In this document: piece by piece, positions 1-8,808 of the stretch
Layout: each line of letters opens with the position of its first letter
Position numbering within the stretch: the first letter of the stretch is position 1
Notes under the pieces: model-generated
The model's database searches: none
The model's input: the letters and a program-made list of their open reading frames with translations, nothing else
Told to the model about the DNA's origin: nothing
Made by a program: the position numbers and the translations under genes
Source: Lactobacillus psittaci DSM 15354
Lineage (GTDB): Bacteria > Bacillota > Bacilli > Lactobacillales > Lactobacillaceae
Direction of reading: 5' to 3'
DNA length: 64,000 bases
Assembly: GCF_000425905.1 (NCBI RefSeq)
Contig: NZ_AUEI01000004.1
Coordinates: 248,001 to 312,000 of the forward strand

Positions 1-525
1 AATTACATCGCCTTGATACATCAGATCAAAACCAGCTACGAATGCTAAGACACTCGAGTTTTTTATCAAGTTAATAAATTGATTGCCTAATGAAGGAATA
101 GCTACTTTAAAAGCCTGTGGCAAAATAACAAAACGCATAGCTTGCATATAAGTCATACCATTACTTCTTGCCCCCTCCATCTGACCTTCTCCAACAGAAC
201 TTATACCAGCTCTAATACATTCTGCAATGAATGCAGAAGTATATAAAGATAAACCGATACAACCTGCAGTAAAGCCGGATATCTTAAAAAGATATTGCGG
301 AACAATCAAATAAAAAATCATAGTAATAACTAATAATGGGATATTTCTAAAAAGCTCAATATAAGTATGGGCTACTACTTGAGCAATTTTGTTAGGTACT
401 ACTTCCATAATTGCAAAAACAGTTCCTAAGATTAACGAAGCACATAAACTAATTATGCTAATCATAATTGTTATGCCAAATCCAGAAAGCAGGTTTGACC
501 AATTATTCTGCAAAATTTCAATCAT
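1..525 (-). CDS. Amino-acid ABC transporter permease (partial, C-terminus beyond window)
   Basis: This is an inner-membrane permease of a polar amino-acid ABC importer (HisM/GlnP family). The first 175 residues are present and the frame stays open to base 1. Several hydrophobic segments can be seen. The cytoplasmic EAA loop that contacts the ATPase reads EGARSNGMTYMQAMRFVILP. The ATG at 525-523 overlaps the TGA of the upstream binding-protein gene (ATGA), with a GGAGGCAAG-type ribosome site before it, so the two are translationally coupled. Family members are about 210-220 residues, so roughly 40 residues are missing at the window edge. Substrate cannot be told from the permease; glutamine or glutamate is a guess from the partner proteins. 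Confidence 0.9.
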   Translation of the reverse strand, partial: MIEILQNNWSNLLSGFGITIMISIISLCASLILGTVFAIMEVVPNKIAQVVAHTYIELFRNIPLLVITMIFYLIVPQYLFKISGFTAGCIGLSLYTSAFIAECIRAGISSVGEGQMEGARSNGMTYMQAMRFVILPQAFKVAIPSLGNQFINLIKNSSVLAFVAGFDLMYQGDVI

Positions 526-1349
526 CTACTTGCCTCCTTAATGCTGAAACCTGGTATACCACTGAACCATTTTTTAAGCAGTTTTTGATAAGTTCCATCA
601 GCCTTCAATTCTACTAAAGCTTGATTGATCTTTTTACGGAGTTTAGTATCACCTTTTCTAACTGCAACACCATATGGCTCACTAGTAAATGTTCCTCCAA
701 CTATCTTAAAGCCCGGATTTTCTGCCGCAATCCCGGCTAAAATACCATTATCAGAAGTTAAAGCTTGGCCCTGGCCAGCTTTTAAAGCACTGAAAGCTTG
801 TCCATAATCATCATATTCAGAAACACTTGCCTTAGGTGCAAATTTTCTAATATTTGCAACAGCGGTTGTTCCTTTTACTGCAAGAACCGTAATTCCATTT
901 TTATTCAAATCATAAACGTTTCTTATTTTACTATTTTTGGGTACTAAGATTGCTTGCCCTGCATTAAAGTAGGGTGTTGAGAAATCAACAATCTTTTTTC
1001 TTTCCTCAGTAATTGTCATTGTTGATAAAAGTGCATCAACACTTCCATTGCGTAATAAAGGGATTTTAGTTTTAGCTGTTGTTTGAACTAAATTTACTTT
1101 GACATTTTTGCTCAACATTTTCTTTGATAATTCTTTAGCCAAGTCAATTTCAAATCCTTCTAACTGACTAGTTTTGATGTTCATGATTCCAAATAAACGA
1201 GTATCAGCTTTTACACCCCAGGTGATAGTTTTAGAAGCTTTTATTTTTTCATAAGTATCAGAACTTTTACTTTTGTTTTGGCAAGCTGATAATGTTAAAA
1301 GAACTAGCAAAGATAATGAAGCAAAAATCCATCTATAAAAATTCTTCAT
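522..1349 (-). CDS. Amino-acid ABC transporter substrate-binding lipoprotein
   Basis: This is an extracellular solute-binding protein (SBP family 3, GlnH-like) that delivers an amino acid to the neighbouring permease. The N-terminus has a basic start, a hydrophobic core and the lipobox LSAC, with the lipidated cysteine at residue 23. The mature part has the family hallmarks: GFEIDLAKELSKKM near residue 65, then TITEERKKIVDFSTPYF, and a second-lobe segment with VKGTTA. The length of 275 residues is normal. It lies between the ATPase gene (9 bp upstream gap) and the permease (4 bp overlap), in a three-gene operon read leftward. Glutamine or glutamate is the likely ligand from overall resemblance, but the binding residues were not aligned. 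Confidence 0.9.
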   Translation of the reverse strand: MKNFYRWIFASLSLLVLLTLSACQNKSKSSDTYEKIKASKTITWGVKADTRLFGIMNIKTSQLEGFEIDLAKELSKKMLSKNVKVNLVQTTAKTKIPLLRNGSVDALLSTMTITEERKKIVDFSTPYFNAGQAILVPKNSKIRNVYDLNKNGITVLAVKGTTAVANIRKFAPKASVSEYDDYGQAFSALKAGQGQALTSDNGILAGIAAENPGFKIVGGTFTSEPYGVAVRKGDTKLRKKINQALVELKADGTYQKLLKKWFSGIPGFSIKEASR

Positions 1350-1358
1350 TTTATTCTC

Positions 1359-2099
1359 CTAATGGCTAATAACTTTGCTCAAAAACTCTCTTGCTCTTTC
1401 AGTTTTAGGATGAGCAAAAAATTCTCTTGGATTGTGCGAATCCTCTAATATCGCTCCCTTATCAAAAAAGAGTAAGCGGCTTCCCACCTCACGAGCAAAG
1501 CCCATTTCATGGGTTACTACTACCATTGTAATACCAGCTTGAGCAATATATTTCATGACATCTAATACATCCTGAATCATTTCAGGATCAAGTGCACTAG
1601 TTGGTTCATCAAATAAAATTACTTTAGGTTTCATTGCCAGCGACCGCGCAATGGCCACACGCTGCTTTTGTCCACCAGAAAGTTGTTTTGGAAGTAAGTT
1701 AGCCTTTTCTTCTAGGCCTACTCTCTTCAGAAGTTTCATCGCAATTTCTTTATTTTCTGCTTCTGGTCGTTTCAAAACAATCCGTGGAGCTAACATAATA
1801 TTTTCTAAAACAGTATGGTTTTCATATAAATTGAAATGTTGAAATACCATACCTACGTTTTTCCTAATTTTATTAATATCAGTTTTTTTATCGGCTAAAT
1901 CATACCCTGTTACAATTAACTGGCCACTATTAATCTTTTCTAATCCATTCATTGTCCTAATCAATGTAGACTTTCCTGAACCAGATGGGCCAATGATTGA
2001 GACGATTTCTCCTTCATCAATTTCTAGGTTGATATTTTTTAAGGCATGATATTTACCATAGTATTTATCAACGTTTTTGAATTCAATAACTGCTCCCAT
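1359..2099 (-). CDS. Amino-acid ABC transporter ATP-binding protein (GlnQ-like)
   Basis: This is the ATPase of the polar amino-acid importer. Walker A is GPSGSGKST, the signature is LSGGQKQR, Walker B is VILFDEP and the H-loop is VVVTHEMG. The frame can be opened further upstream at a GTG (2120). However, the AAAGGAAA ribosome site lies inside that extension, and the ATG at 2099 sits at proper distance from it, giving MGAVIEFKNV and 246 residues, the usual family length. The gene is first in the leftward operon with the binding protein and permease. Specificity follows the binding protein and is not settled. Confidence 0.92.
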   Translation of the reverse strand: MGAVIEFKNVDKYYGKYHALKNINLEIDEGEIVSIIGPSGSGKSTLIRTMNGLEKINSGQLIVTGYDLADKKTDINKIRKNVGMVFQHFNLYENHTVLENIMLAPRIVLKRPEAENKEIAMKLLKRVGLEEKANLLPKQLSGGQKQRVAIARSLAMKPKVILFDEPTSALDPEMIQDVLDVMKYIAQAGITMVVVTHEMGFAREVGSRLLFFDKGAILEDSHNPREFFAHPKTERAREFLSKVISH

Positions 2100-2165
2100 T
2101 ATACTTATTTTTCCTTTCACAGAGATATAGCTACATATGATATTTTACCTTTTTTCATTAAACAT

Positions 2166-2196
2166 TAAAAAAGTTAGCACTTATACATGCTAACTT
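2166..2196 (-). terminator. Rho-independent terminator
   Basis: The arms AAGTTAGCA and TGCTAACTT form a perfect 9-bp stem with an 8-nt loop. On the minus strand the stem is followed by a run of T. It lies just after the broken ABC exporter gene and insulates the amino-acid importer operon downstream. Confidence 0.8.
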
Positions 2197-2231
2197 AATT
2201 CAATATTTGTCTTAGCTTAATCTAAGACCAT

Positions 2232-3043
2232 CTAATCTGTATATAACTTATAATAAAAAAACTTTTGCTTAAGAAGTTCCTTATGATTACCTTCTTCAAG
2301 AACTTTACCATCTTTAAGAACTACTATTTTATCAACGTTAATAATTGTCTTAAGTCGATGAACTATTACAAAACTAGTTCGATTCTTAATCACTTCATCC
2401 ATTGCTACTTGAATTTTTTCTTCAGTAACCGTGTCAACATTTGAAGTAGCTTCATCTAAGATAAGAAAATCTGGATTAGTTAACAAAGTTCTTGCAATTG
2501 AAATTAATTGCTTTTGTCCTGTTGAAAATACATCACCATTTTCACTAATCTCTGTTTCATAGCCCTTGGGTAAACTTAAAATATAATCATGAATTTGAGC
2601 TCTTTTAGCTGCAACTTGCACTTCAGCTAAAGTCGCATTTTACCTGAACCTGTAGGACCAACTATAGCAACACTCTTTCCTTTGGGAACTGTGATATTGA
2701 TTCCATGTAAAATCTCTTTATCTTTGTCATACCCAAAATGAACATCTTCTAAGACTAAGCCTTGATTCAAAGTAGAAAGTTGTTTTCCATCACTCCCACG
2801 CTTTTCTTCTTTTTCTTGCTCAACTTTTGCTAATCTTTTCGCTCCTGTTATAGCCAATTCAATTAAGTTATATAATGAAGAAAGCTGAGTAAGCGGTTGA
2901 AAATAGGTATAAGAATACTCAATGAACATGACTATTAACCCTAAACCAGTCGCCATTGATACTTGCTTTGTTAGAATTAGGTATGTCCCTCCAACAATTA
3001 CAATTGCAAAATTTAAAGTTGCCAATCCATAGTTAAATAACAT
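2232..3043 (-). pseudogene. Remnant of a multidrug-type ABC exporter (TMD plus NBD), disrupted
   Basis: These are two reading frames from one ABC exporter half-transporter. The first part (3043-2627) has the end of a membrane domain and the start of the nucleotide-binding domain. It stops just after Walker A (GPTGSGK) with a frame change. The second part resumes in another frame (from about 2640) at [19 protein letters not shown]. It carries the signature FSTGQKQL, Walker [13 protein letters not shown] and the H-loop VHR, and ends normally. The stretch between Walker A and the helical domain, with the Q-loop (about 55-70 residues in homologs), is absent, so this is an out-of-frame deletion, not a simple slip. 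The first half of the membrane domain is also missing; the frame runs directly out of a MarR regulator gene. A functional product is very unlikely. Confidence 0.85.
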
Positions 3044-3309
3044 TCTTTGACTCGTCGATCTCCTTTGACATCTCTAAAAGCCAAATAATTCTTCTCTTGT
3101 AACAGCTTGATACCCTTGTTAATTGACTGTTTTGGAATACCTGATTGCTCAACTAATTCTTTTTGACTCAGGTGTTTATGATAAAACAGTTCATACAAAA
3201 TCACACTCAAATATGTTGGTAATCCATTAGTCATATCCCAGGCTTGATAAGCTCGGCCTGAATTTATAATGGCCATATTCATTTTTTCAATTAGTTCTGC
3301 GTATTTCAA
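3013..3309 (-). pseudogene. MarR-family regulator, C-terminally truncated by deletion
   Basis: This is a winged-helix MarR-type protein. The DNA-binding part is visible: LSQKELVEQSGIPKQSINKGIKLLQEKNYL, then the wing FRDVKGDRRVKECYLT. Family members are about 140-150 residues. Here the frame runs into ABC exporter sequence right after YLT, and the C-terminal dimer helix is lost. The open frame reaches up to 3369, but a TTG at 3309 preceded by GGGAGG is the likelier start. In relatives a MarR gene commonly precedes two half-size ABC exporter genes. The junction therefore suggests one large deletion that removed the end of marR, the first ABC gene and the start of the second. It may still make a protein of about 98 residues of doubtful function. 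Confidence 0.7.
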
Positions 3310-3320
3310 TTTAGTCCTCC

Positions 3321-3349
3321 CATATACTATTTCTAAAATATAGTACATG
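3321..3349 (-). promoter_or_regulatory. Imperfect palindrome, probable MarR operator
   Basis: The arms CATATACTAT and ATAGTACATG are separated by 9 bases and match as an inverted repeat at 9 of 10 positions. The site lies just upstream of the GGGAGG ribosome site of the truncated marR gene. That is where an autoregulatory MarR dimer usually binds. The operator role is inferred from position and symmetry. Confidence 0.5.
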
Positions 3350-3450
3350 TAAGGACTAAAGCCAAACATTTTAGCTGAACATAGAAATTCCCTCTAGACC
3401 CCTACCAATCTAAGGGTTATACTAGTTAGAGTTATTACAAGGAGAAGATT

Positions 3451-4086
3451 ATGACTGAATTAAAACGCCCAATTGTAATTGGGATTGCTGGTGGGTCTGG
3501 ATCAGGTAAAACCACCATTGCCCATGAAGTAGCCCGTTTAATTAATGATGATGATCATATTATTACAATAACTCAGGATTCATATTATAAAGACAATACT
3601 GGCATCCCAATGAGTGAACGTAAAAAGATCAATTATGATCATCCTGATGCTTTTGATATGCCACTTTTAGTTGCTCAAATTAATCAACTAATGCATAAAA
3701 AAGCTGTAGAAATGCCAGTATATGACTTTACAGAACACACTCGTAGTAGCCAAACAATTCATGTAGAGCCAGCAGATATTATTATTTTAGAAGGAATTTT
3801 AGTTTTAGCAGATGAAGATTTACGTAATTTAATGGATATTAAGGTTTACGTTGATACTGATGATGATATTCGTTTTATCCGTCGATTAGAACGTGATTTA
3901 AAAGAACGTGGTCGTTCACTAGATTCAGTTATTGATCAATATCTAGCTACTGTTAAGCCAATGTATCACCAATTTATTGAGCCAACTAAACGTTACGCTG
4001 ATATTATTGTCCCTGAAGGTGGAGAAAATAATGTTGCAATTGATATGTTAACTACCAAGATGCGTTCGGTTCTAGCAAATGATTAA
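3451..4086 (+). CDS. udk: Uridine kinase
   Basis: Phosphorylates uridine and cytidine to UMP and CMP with ATP or GTP in pyrimidine salvage, in the cytosol. The P-loop GGSGSGKTT lies at residues 14-22, followed by TQDSYYKD, the MPVYDF stretch and LEGILVL, all typical of Udk. The 211 residues match the family length. An AAGGAGAAG ribosome site lies 5-6 bases before the ATG. The gene stands alone, divergent from the broken marR locus and convergent with the GT2 gene. A shared hairpin terminator separates the latter. Confidence 0.96.
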   Translation: MTELKRPIVIGIAGGSGSGKTTIAHEVARLINDDDHIITITQDSYYKDNTGIPMSERKKINYDHPDAFDMPLLVAQINQLMHKKAVEMPVYDFTEHTRSSQTIHVEPADIIILEGILVLADEDLRNLMDIKVYVDTDDDIRFIRRLERDLKERGRSLDSVIDQYLATVKPMYHQFIEPTKRYADIIVPEGGENNVAIDMLTTKMRSVLAND

Positions 4087-4094
4087 CAAGTAAA

Positions 4095-4135
4095 AAGGCA
4101 TTAAGGAAAAAAATTCCTTAATGCCCTTATTTTTT
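4095..4135. terminator. Bidirectional terminator between udk and the GT2 gene
   Basis: The arms GGCATTAAGGAA and TTCCTTAATGCC form a 12-bp perfect stem with a 5-base loop. T runs follow on both strands, which suits the two convergent genes it separates. Confidence 0.88.
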
Positions 4136-5093
4136 AACGCACATTTTTCATCATGTTGCTATAAGTATCATCTTCAATAATAAATCTTGGTCGCTTCTTC
4201 ACATCGTTAAAGACTTTACCAACATAAGTCCCAATAACACTTAAGGTAATCATTTGAATACCACCAACTAGCCAAAGTGAATTAATCAATGAGCTGTAGT
4301 TACTTAAATGATGGGTAACTCCTAATAACATCATCGCGCCACCGCCATATAGCATCATCAAAATACCTAAATATAAGATTATCTTAATTGGAGCTATAGT
4401 AAAAGAAGTAATCCCGTTAATGGCAAGTCCCAGCATTTTCTTTAATGGATAGTGACTTTCTCCTGCAAAACGTTCTTTTCGCTTGTAGTAAACCTTGGTA
4501 GTATTAAACCCTAATTCAGGGACAATCCCACGTAAGAATAAGTTTTCTTCATGATATTCTAGTAAAGCTTCAACTGCCCTTTTACTCATCAAACGATAGT
4601 CAGCATGGTTAGGAATAAGATTAACTCCCATCTTAGTCATTAACCAGTAATAAACTTCCGCAGTTGTTCGCTTAAATCCAGTATCTGTATCGCGATTATT
4701 TCGAACGCCGTAAACAATATCAAAGCCTTGATAATAGTTATCAACCATTTCGTATATCTTTTCGATATCATCTTGTAAATCTGCATCAATGGTAATCATC
4801 ATATCAGAATACCAAACCGCCCGACTTAAGCCCGCCATCACAGCATTTTGGTGACCAAAGTTTCTTGAAAGTCTAATGCCCGTAAAGACCTTATCCTGGC
4901 TTTGTAATTGTTCAATAATTTCCCAGGTTTTATCTTTACTACCATCATTCACGAACAAGATTTTACTATTTGCACTAATCTTATTTTGATCAACTAAATC
5001 TAAAATGATATTTTTGAGCAATCTAGATGTTTCATGTAATACTTCTTGCTCATCGTAACATGGAACGACGATTGTTAATACTTTATTTGCCAT
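4134..5093 (-). CDS. GT2 family glycosyltransferase, polyprenyl-phosphate sugar transferase type
   Basis: This resembles DPM1/GtrB/YkcC enzymes, which move a sugar from a nucleotide donor to undecaprenyl phosphate on the cytoplasmic face. The N-terminal GT-A domain has VVPCYDEQEVL, VNDGSKDKTW and the metal-binding ITIDADLQDD. Two hydrophobic segments follow near residues 230-260 and 265-295. The length of 319 residues fits. It lies 16 bp downstream of a GT39 membrane transferase, reading the same way. That pairing suggests the lipid-linked sugar made here is the donor for the GT39 enzyme, which would modify an extracytoplasmic polymer. The sugar and acceptor are unknown. Confidence 0.87.
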   Translation of the reverse strand: MANKVLTIVVPCYDEQEVLHETSRLLKNIILDLVDQNKISANSKILFVNDGSKDKTWEIIEQLQSQDKVFTGIRLSRNFGHQNAVMAGLSRAVWYSDMMITIDADLQDDIEKIYEMVDNYYQGFDIVYGVRNNRDTDTGFKRTTAEVYYWLMTKMGVNLIPNHADYRLMSKRAVEALLEYHEENLFLRGIVPELGFNTTKVYYKRKERFAGESHYPLKKMLGLAINGITSFTIAPIKIILYLGILMMLYGGGAMMLLGVTHHLSNYSSLINSLWLVGGIQMITLSVIGTYVGKVFNDVKKRPRFIIEDDTYSNMMKNVR

Positions 5094-5109
5094 CTTAAAT
5101 CACTCCTTC

Positions 5110-7374
5110 TTAATTAACAGATAACTTGTATAATGTTCCATTTGAGTTACCAGGTCCTGCGCCCATTGAGTGAGAACTAGTTGAATTATTATTGTACTTA
5201 CCGGTACTTACTTTGGTGCCGTACTTCTTCACCCATTTAACGATTGCATTATTGTTGCCGTTATCATTAGTCAAGTAGAAATATTTCACTTTTCCAGCTT
5301 TAACTAATTGCTTAAACTTCTTCAAACTAATTGCATTGTCGGTACCGTTATATCCACCTATAGTCATTACTGCCTTGCCTGTCTTAATAATATATGGTGC
5401 TGCAGTATTTGAATCCATTGTTGCGAACAAGTATGTAGCGTTACCGTTATGCTTTTCAAGGTAGGAAATCAACTTGTTATTTACACTACCTGAACCAAAT
5501 GAATCATTTACATTCGTTGAAGACAATAAGCTTGGACCTGTAGTTGGTACAGCTGCACTTTCTCCAGATAAAGTTGGGGTTAGTGACCAAAAGCCTGGAG
5601 CAAAAAGCAAAGTTACTAAAATTGCAGATAAGCTAGCTTTCTTATTAAACTTCTTATTAGCTGATAAAACGATATAAGCTGCAACTGCTAACCCTGCAAT
5701 AATTAATAAGTAAGTTGCCCATGGATAATATTCATTCACATACCATGCTTGCAAACCTGCAGTAGCTATAACCGCAAAGGCCATGAGATAAGTGTTTACC
5801 TTTGAAGCAAATTTAGCTTCTTTTTCAACTGTAGTTGCATCAACACTTGATTCTTTTTCTACTGCTGAATCAAGTTCTGCTAATTCTTCCTGCTTTTTCT
5901 TCTTGGTTTTATTTTCAACGAATGATGCAATTCCGATTGCTGCAAGAGCGGCAGTTGGTGGAGCAATCATAATCATATAGTATGGGTGGAAGAATTGAGC
6001 CATACTGAAGAATCCATAAACCGGAACTAACCAGCCAAGCCAGTATAACAAGTGAGTTTGACGCTTATTAAATTTGAACCACTTTCTCTTCTTGCGCCAT
6101 TCATTGAAGTAAGCAATTACAAAACCAATTAGTGACAGTGGCAGTAGCCATGAGACTTGTTGACCAAGCGCTGTTTGGAAAATTCTAAATGGTCCGGCAT
6201 TACCAACGTTAAAGATACCACCGCCGGCTCCTTGGCCACCACCTTTACCGCCAGGGCCACCTTGGCCCATCTTGCCTGGTTTTTTGCCACCCATCTTGCC
6301 ACTTGGTTTCTTCATTTTCATTGAATTAGTAGCTTGGTTTGTCTTAGTTGAGTTTGTTGGTGCTTGGTTTTGTCCTGGTCTTTGCTTACCTGCGCCAGGG
6401 CCACCTTGGCCCATTTGACCACTTGGTTTTTTCATTGAGCCAGATGGCTTAGTACCACTTGGCTTTTTCATATTGCCGTTTTTACTTTGACTAGGTTTAT
6501 TACCGCCTGGCATATTACCTGCTTTTCCCTTATTTTTACTGTTCATCCCTGGAAAAGCACCGCCAGTCCCAGTACTTTGACCTAATAATCTTTCTGTACC
6601 GTTATAACCAAAAGCTAAATCTAAGACTGAATTTTTAGTAGAACTACCAATATATGGTCGACTACTTTTACTTGTTGAATCAACTGCAAGTGGCCATGCC
6701 AATGTAAACACTGCTAAACTTGCTGTCGCTGCAATTGTCCATAAACTCTTTTTCTTCCAATTTTGCTTACTAGCAATGAAATAAAAGAAATACATTGCAG
6801 GTAAAACCATAAATGCTTGCAACATTTTAATATTGAAAGCAACCCCAATTAAAGCAAATGATCCTAAAACAAGTAATGGCTTGTGCTTTTTAATTGCCTT
6901 ATGTAATACATATCCTGCCAGTAACAAGAAAAATACCAAAGTTGCATCCATATTATTGGTTCTTGAATTGGCTACGACAATTGGAGTTAAAGTCATAAAC
7001 AAAGCACCTAAGTTAGCTGCTAAGCGCCCGAAGTATGGTTTAATCAGTTTATACATTAAGAAGACAGAACCAATTCCGAAGAGTACAGATGATAAGACTA
7101 TACTCCAAGAATGGAAGCCAAATATCTTAACGCAAATTACCATAAACCATAGTGCAACAGGAGGCTTATCCACGGTAATAAAGTTTGCTGGATCAAAGCT
7201 ACCATACCAAAAAGCCTTCCAACTTTTTGACATTGATACTATTGCAGCCGTATAAAATTGATTTGCATAGCCTGCTTTCCAAATATTCCAACCATAGAGG
7301 AAGGCCGCTAAAATTAAAATCGCGACCAACCAATAGTCTAGTTTTTTTATTTTCTCTCGCATTTTCTGCTTCAT
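5110..7374 (-). CDS. GT39 (ArnT/PMT-like) membrane glycosyltransferase with Gly/Pro/Lys/Met-rich insert
   Basis: This is a polytopic GT-C enzyme of the ArnT/YkcB type that transfers a sugar from a polyprenyl-phosphate donor outside the membrane. The first outer loop holds the acidic catalytic motif DPANFITVDKPP (residues 61-72). About 11-13 hydrophobic segments follow. Residues 267-394 form an unusual low-complexity insert rich in G, P, K, M, S and N, with repeated MKKPSG and MGQGGPG units, in a predicted external loop. The C-terminal extracellular domain (about 610-754) is soluble and ends in an Asn/Ser-rich stretch. GAGGAGG precedes the ATG by 7 bases. With the downstream GT2 gene it forms a two-gene envelope glycosylation operon. 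The target is unknown. Confidence 0.85.
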   Translation of the reverse strand: MKQKMREKIKKLDYWLVAILILAAFLYGWNIWKAGYANQFYTAAIVSMSKSWKAFWYGSFDPANFITVDKPPVALWFMVICVKIFGFHSWSIVLSSVLFGIGSVFLMYKLIKPYFGRLAANLGALFMTLTPIVVANSRTNNMDATLVFFLLLAGYVLHKAIKKHKPLLVLGSFALIGVAFNIKMLQAFMVLPAMYFFYFIASKQNWKKKSLWTIAATASLAVFTLAWPLAVDSTSKSSRPYIGSSTKNSVLDLAFGYNGTERLLGQSTGTGGAFPGMNSKNKGKAGNMPGGNKPSQSKNGNMKKPSGTKPSGSMKKPSGQMGQGGPGAGKQRPGQNQAPTNSTKTNQATNSMKMKKPSGKMGGKKPGKMGQGGPGGKGGGQGAGGGIFNVGNAGPFRIFQTALGQQVSWLLPLSLIGFVIAYFNEWRKKRKWFKFNKRQTHLLYWLGWLVPVYGFFSMAQFFHPYYMIMIAPPTAALAAIGIASFVENKTKKKKQEELAELDSAVEKESSVDATTVEKEAKFASKVNTYLMAFAVIATAGLQAWYVNEYYPWATYLLIIAGLAVAAYIVLSANKKFNKKASLSAILVTLLFAPGFWSLTPTLSGESAAVPTTGPSLLSSTNVNDSFGSGSVNNKLISYLEKHNGNATYLFATMDSNTAAPYIIKTGKAVMTIGGYNGTDNAISLKKFKQLVKAGKVKYFYLTNDNGNNNAIVKWVKKYGTKVSTGKYNNNSTSSHSMGAGPGNSNGTLYKLSVN
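6193..6576 (-). repeat. Low-complexity repeat region inside the GT39 gene
   Basis: This coding stretch (residues about 267-394 of the GT39 protein) repeats short units: MKKPSG three times with variants, MGQGGPG twice, and several KPSG and GGK blocks. The DNA reflects this with recurring ccacttggttttttcat-like and ccaccttggcccat-like words. Such tracts change length easily between strains. Confidence 0.75.
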
Positions 7375-7506
7375 TGGTATGCCTCCTCTATTCTTAAAGC
7401 AAATATTTTATTTAGCTTATGAACCAAGTTTATTCTAGTATTATGACCAAATTGTGACTTTTTTGTAATAAAATAAGAGAGATTGATTACACAGAGGTGA
7501 TTTTTT

Positions 7507-8718
7507 ATGAAAGCTGATAACATTTGGAAGAAGAACTTATTTATTTTATCCATTGCCGTTTTTATAGCTGGAATTGCATTTTCTGAAATAATGCCATTTT
7601 TACCATTATATATATCAAGTCTAGGGCAGTTTTCTCATCAAGCTCTAAATTTTTGGTCGGGCTTTATTTATTCAGGAATGTTTATTATTTCAGCAATTAC
7701 TTCACCTTGGTGGGGAAAACTAGCTGATAGAAAAGGCCGAAAGCTAATGATTCTCAGAGCATCTCTGGGAATGGCTATAGCTATTGGTGCTATGGGCCTT
7801 GTTACAAATGTTTACCAACTATTTGCGTTGCGTTGTTTACAAGGGCTATTTGCTGGCTTTGTATCAAATTCCAATGCCCTAATTGCTACGCAAACTCCTA
7901 AAGAAAAAGCTGGGCAAGCTATGGGAACTATGGCTTCTTCAGTTACCGCCGGCACCCTACTTGGCCCACTCATCGGTGGATTCTTAGCATCAGTCTTTAG
8001 TTATCGAATCACTTTCTTTATTACTGGCTTTTTATTATTTATAACCTTTATCATGTCACTTTTCTGGGTCCAGGAAGATAATTTTGTTGTTAAAAATACT
8101 CAAGATATTGGTAAAACACAAGATGTAATTAAACAATTTAAATCCCCCACTTTAATATTTGGGCTATTACTTACAACAATGATTATTCAAGCCGCAAACA
8201 ATTCAATTAATCCTATAGTCTCACTTTTCGTTAAACAATTAGTACATAGTAGTGGCAATACCATTTTTCTCTCTGGTATTATTGCTGCTTTACCGGGAAT
8301 TGCTACTTTTGCAGTTGCGTCAAAATTTGGTGCAATTGGTGATAAAATTGGAACTCACAAAATTATTATCGCTGGCTTTATTGCAGCAAGTATTTTCTTT
8401 TTTGCTACCGCTTTTGTTCAAAATACATTTGAACTGGGGATTTTACGATTTTTAGTTGGCTTTTCTGACGCCTGTCTTTTTCCACAAGTTCAAACAATGC
8501 TGACCAAAAATAGTCCAGCTGATGTTACTGGTAGAGTTTTTTCTTGGAATCAATCAGCAATGTATATCGGCAATATTGCTGGGCCATTAATTGGAACAAC
8601 TATTTCTGGCTTATCCAACTATAGTATGGTATTTATAAGCACAGCTATAATTGTTTTATTCAACCTATTTTTATTTAAAATAAATGTACTTAATCATCTA
8701 AAAGATACCAGAAACTAG
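7507..8718 (+). CDS. MFS multidrug-type exporter (DHA1 family)
   Basis: A 12-segment major facilitator resembling PmrA/NorA-type drug:H+ antiporters. Motif A after helix 2 is GKLADRKGRK, and the motif C region in helix 5 reads GTLLGPLIGGFL, typical of antiporters. The 403 residues are the usual DHA1 size. An AGAGGTGA ribosome site precedes the ATG. It is transcribed divergently from the GT39 gene and stands alone. Substrate cannot be judged from sequence. Confidence 0.85.
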   Translation: MKADNIWKKNLFILSIAVFIAGIAFSEIMPFLPLYISSLGQFSHQALNFWSGFIYSGMFIISAITSPWWGKLADRKGRKLMILRASLGMAIAIGAMGLVTNVYQLFALRCLQGLFAGFVSNSNALIATQTPKEKAGQAMGTMASSVTAGTLLGPLIGGFLASVFSYRITFFITGFLLFITFIMSLFWVQEDNFVVKNTQDIGKTQDVIKQFKSPTLIFGLLLTTMIIQAANNSINPIVSLFVKQLVHSSGNTIFLSGIIAALPGIATFAVASKFGAIGDKIGTHKIIIAGFIAASIFFFATAFVQNTFELGILRFLVGFSDACLFPQVQTMLTKNSPADVTGRVFSWNQSAMYIGNIAGPLIGTTISGLSNYSMVFISTAIIVLFNLFLFKINVLNHLKDTRN

Positions 8719-8735
8719 TCTTTTAGCTTTTTTCG

Positions 8736-8764
8736 TTTACACTAAGTTAAGCATCTGCTATAAT
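8736..8764 (+). promoter_or_regulatory. Promoter of the APC permease gene
   Basis: TTTACA and TATAAT are separated by exactly 17 bases, about 45 bases before the TTG start of the permease. Confidence 0.7.
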
Positions 8765-8808
8765 TTTAAAAAGTTTTTAAAATATCACTCAAAAGGAGGA
8801 GCGATTTT

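Noticed and set aside
2100-2120. GTG start giving seven extra residues on the amino-acid ABC ATPase
   Set aside because: The ribosome site lies inside this extension and fits the downstream ATG.
2232-3043. Two separate functional ABC proteins
   Set aside because: Each lacks parts needed for ATP hydrolysis; together they form one broken gene.
6833-7255. Open frame of 140 codons on the plus strand inside the GT39 gene
   Set aside because: Antisense shadow of a well-supported membrane protein; no ribosome site and no recognisable motif.
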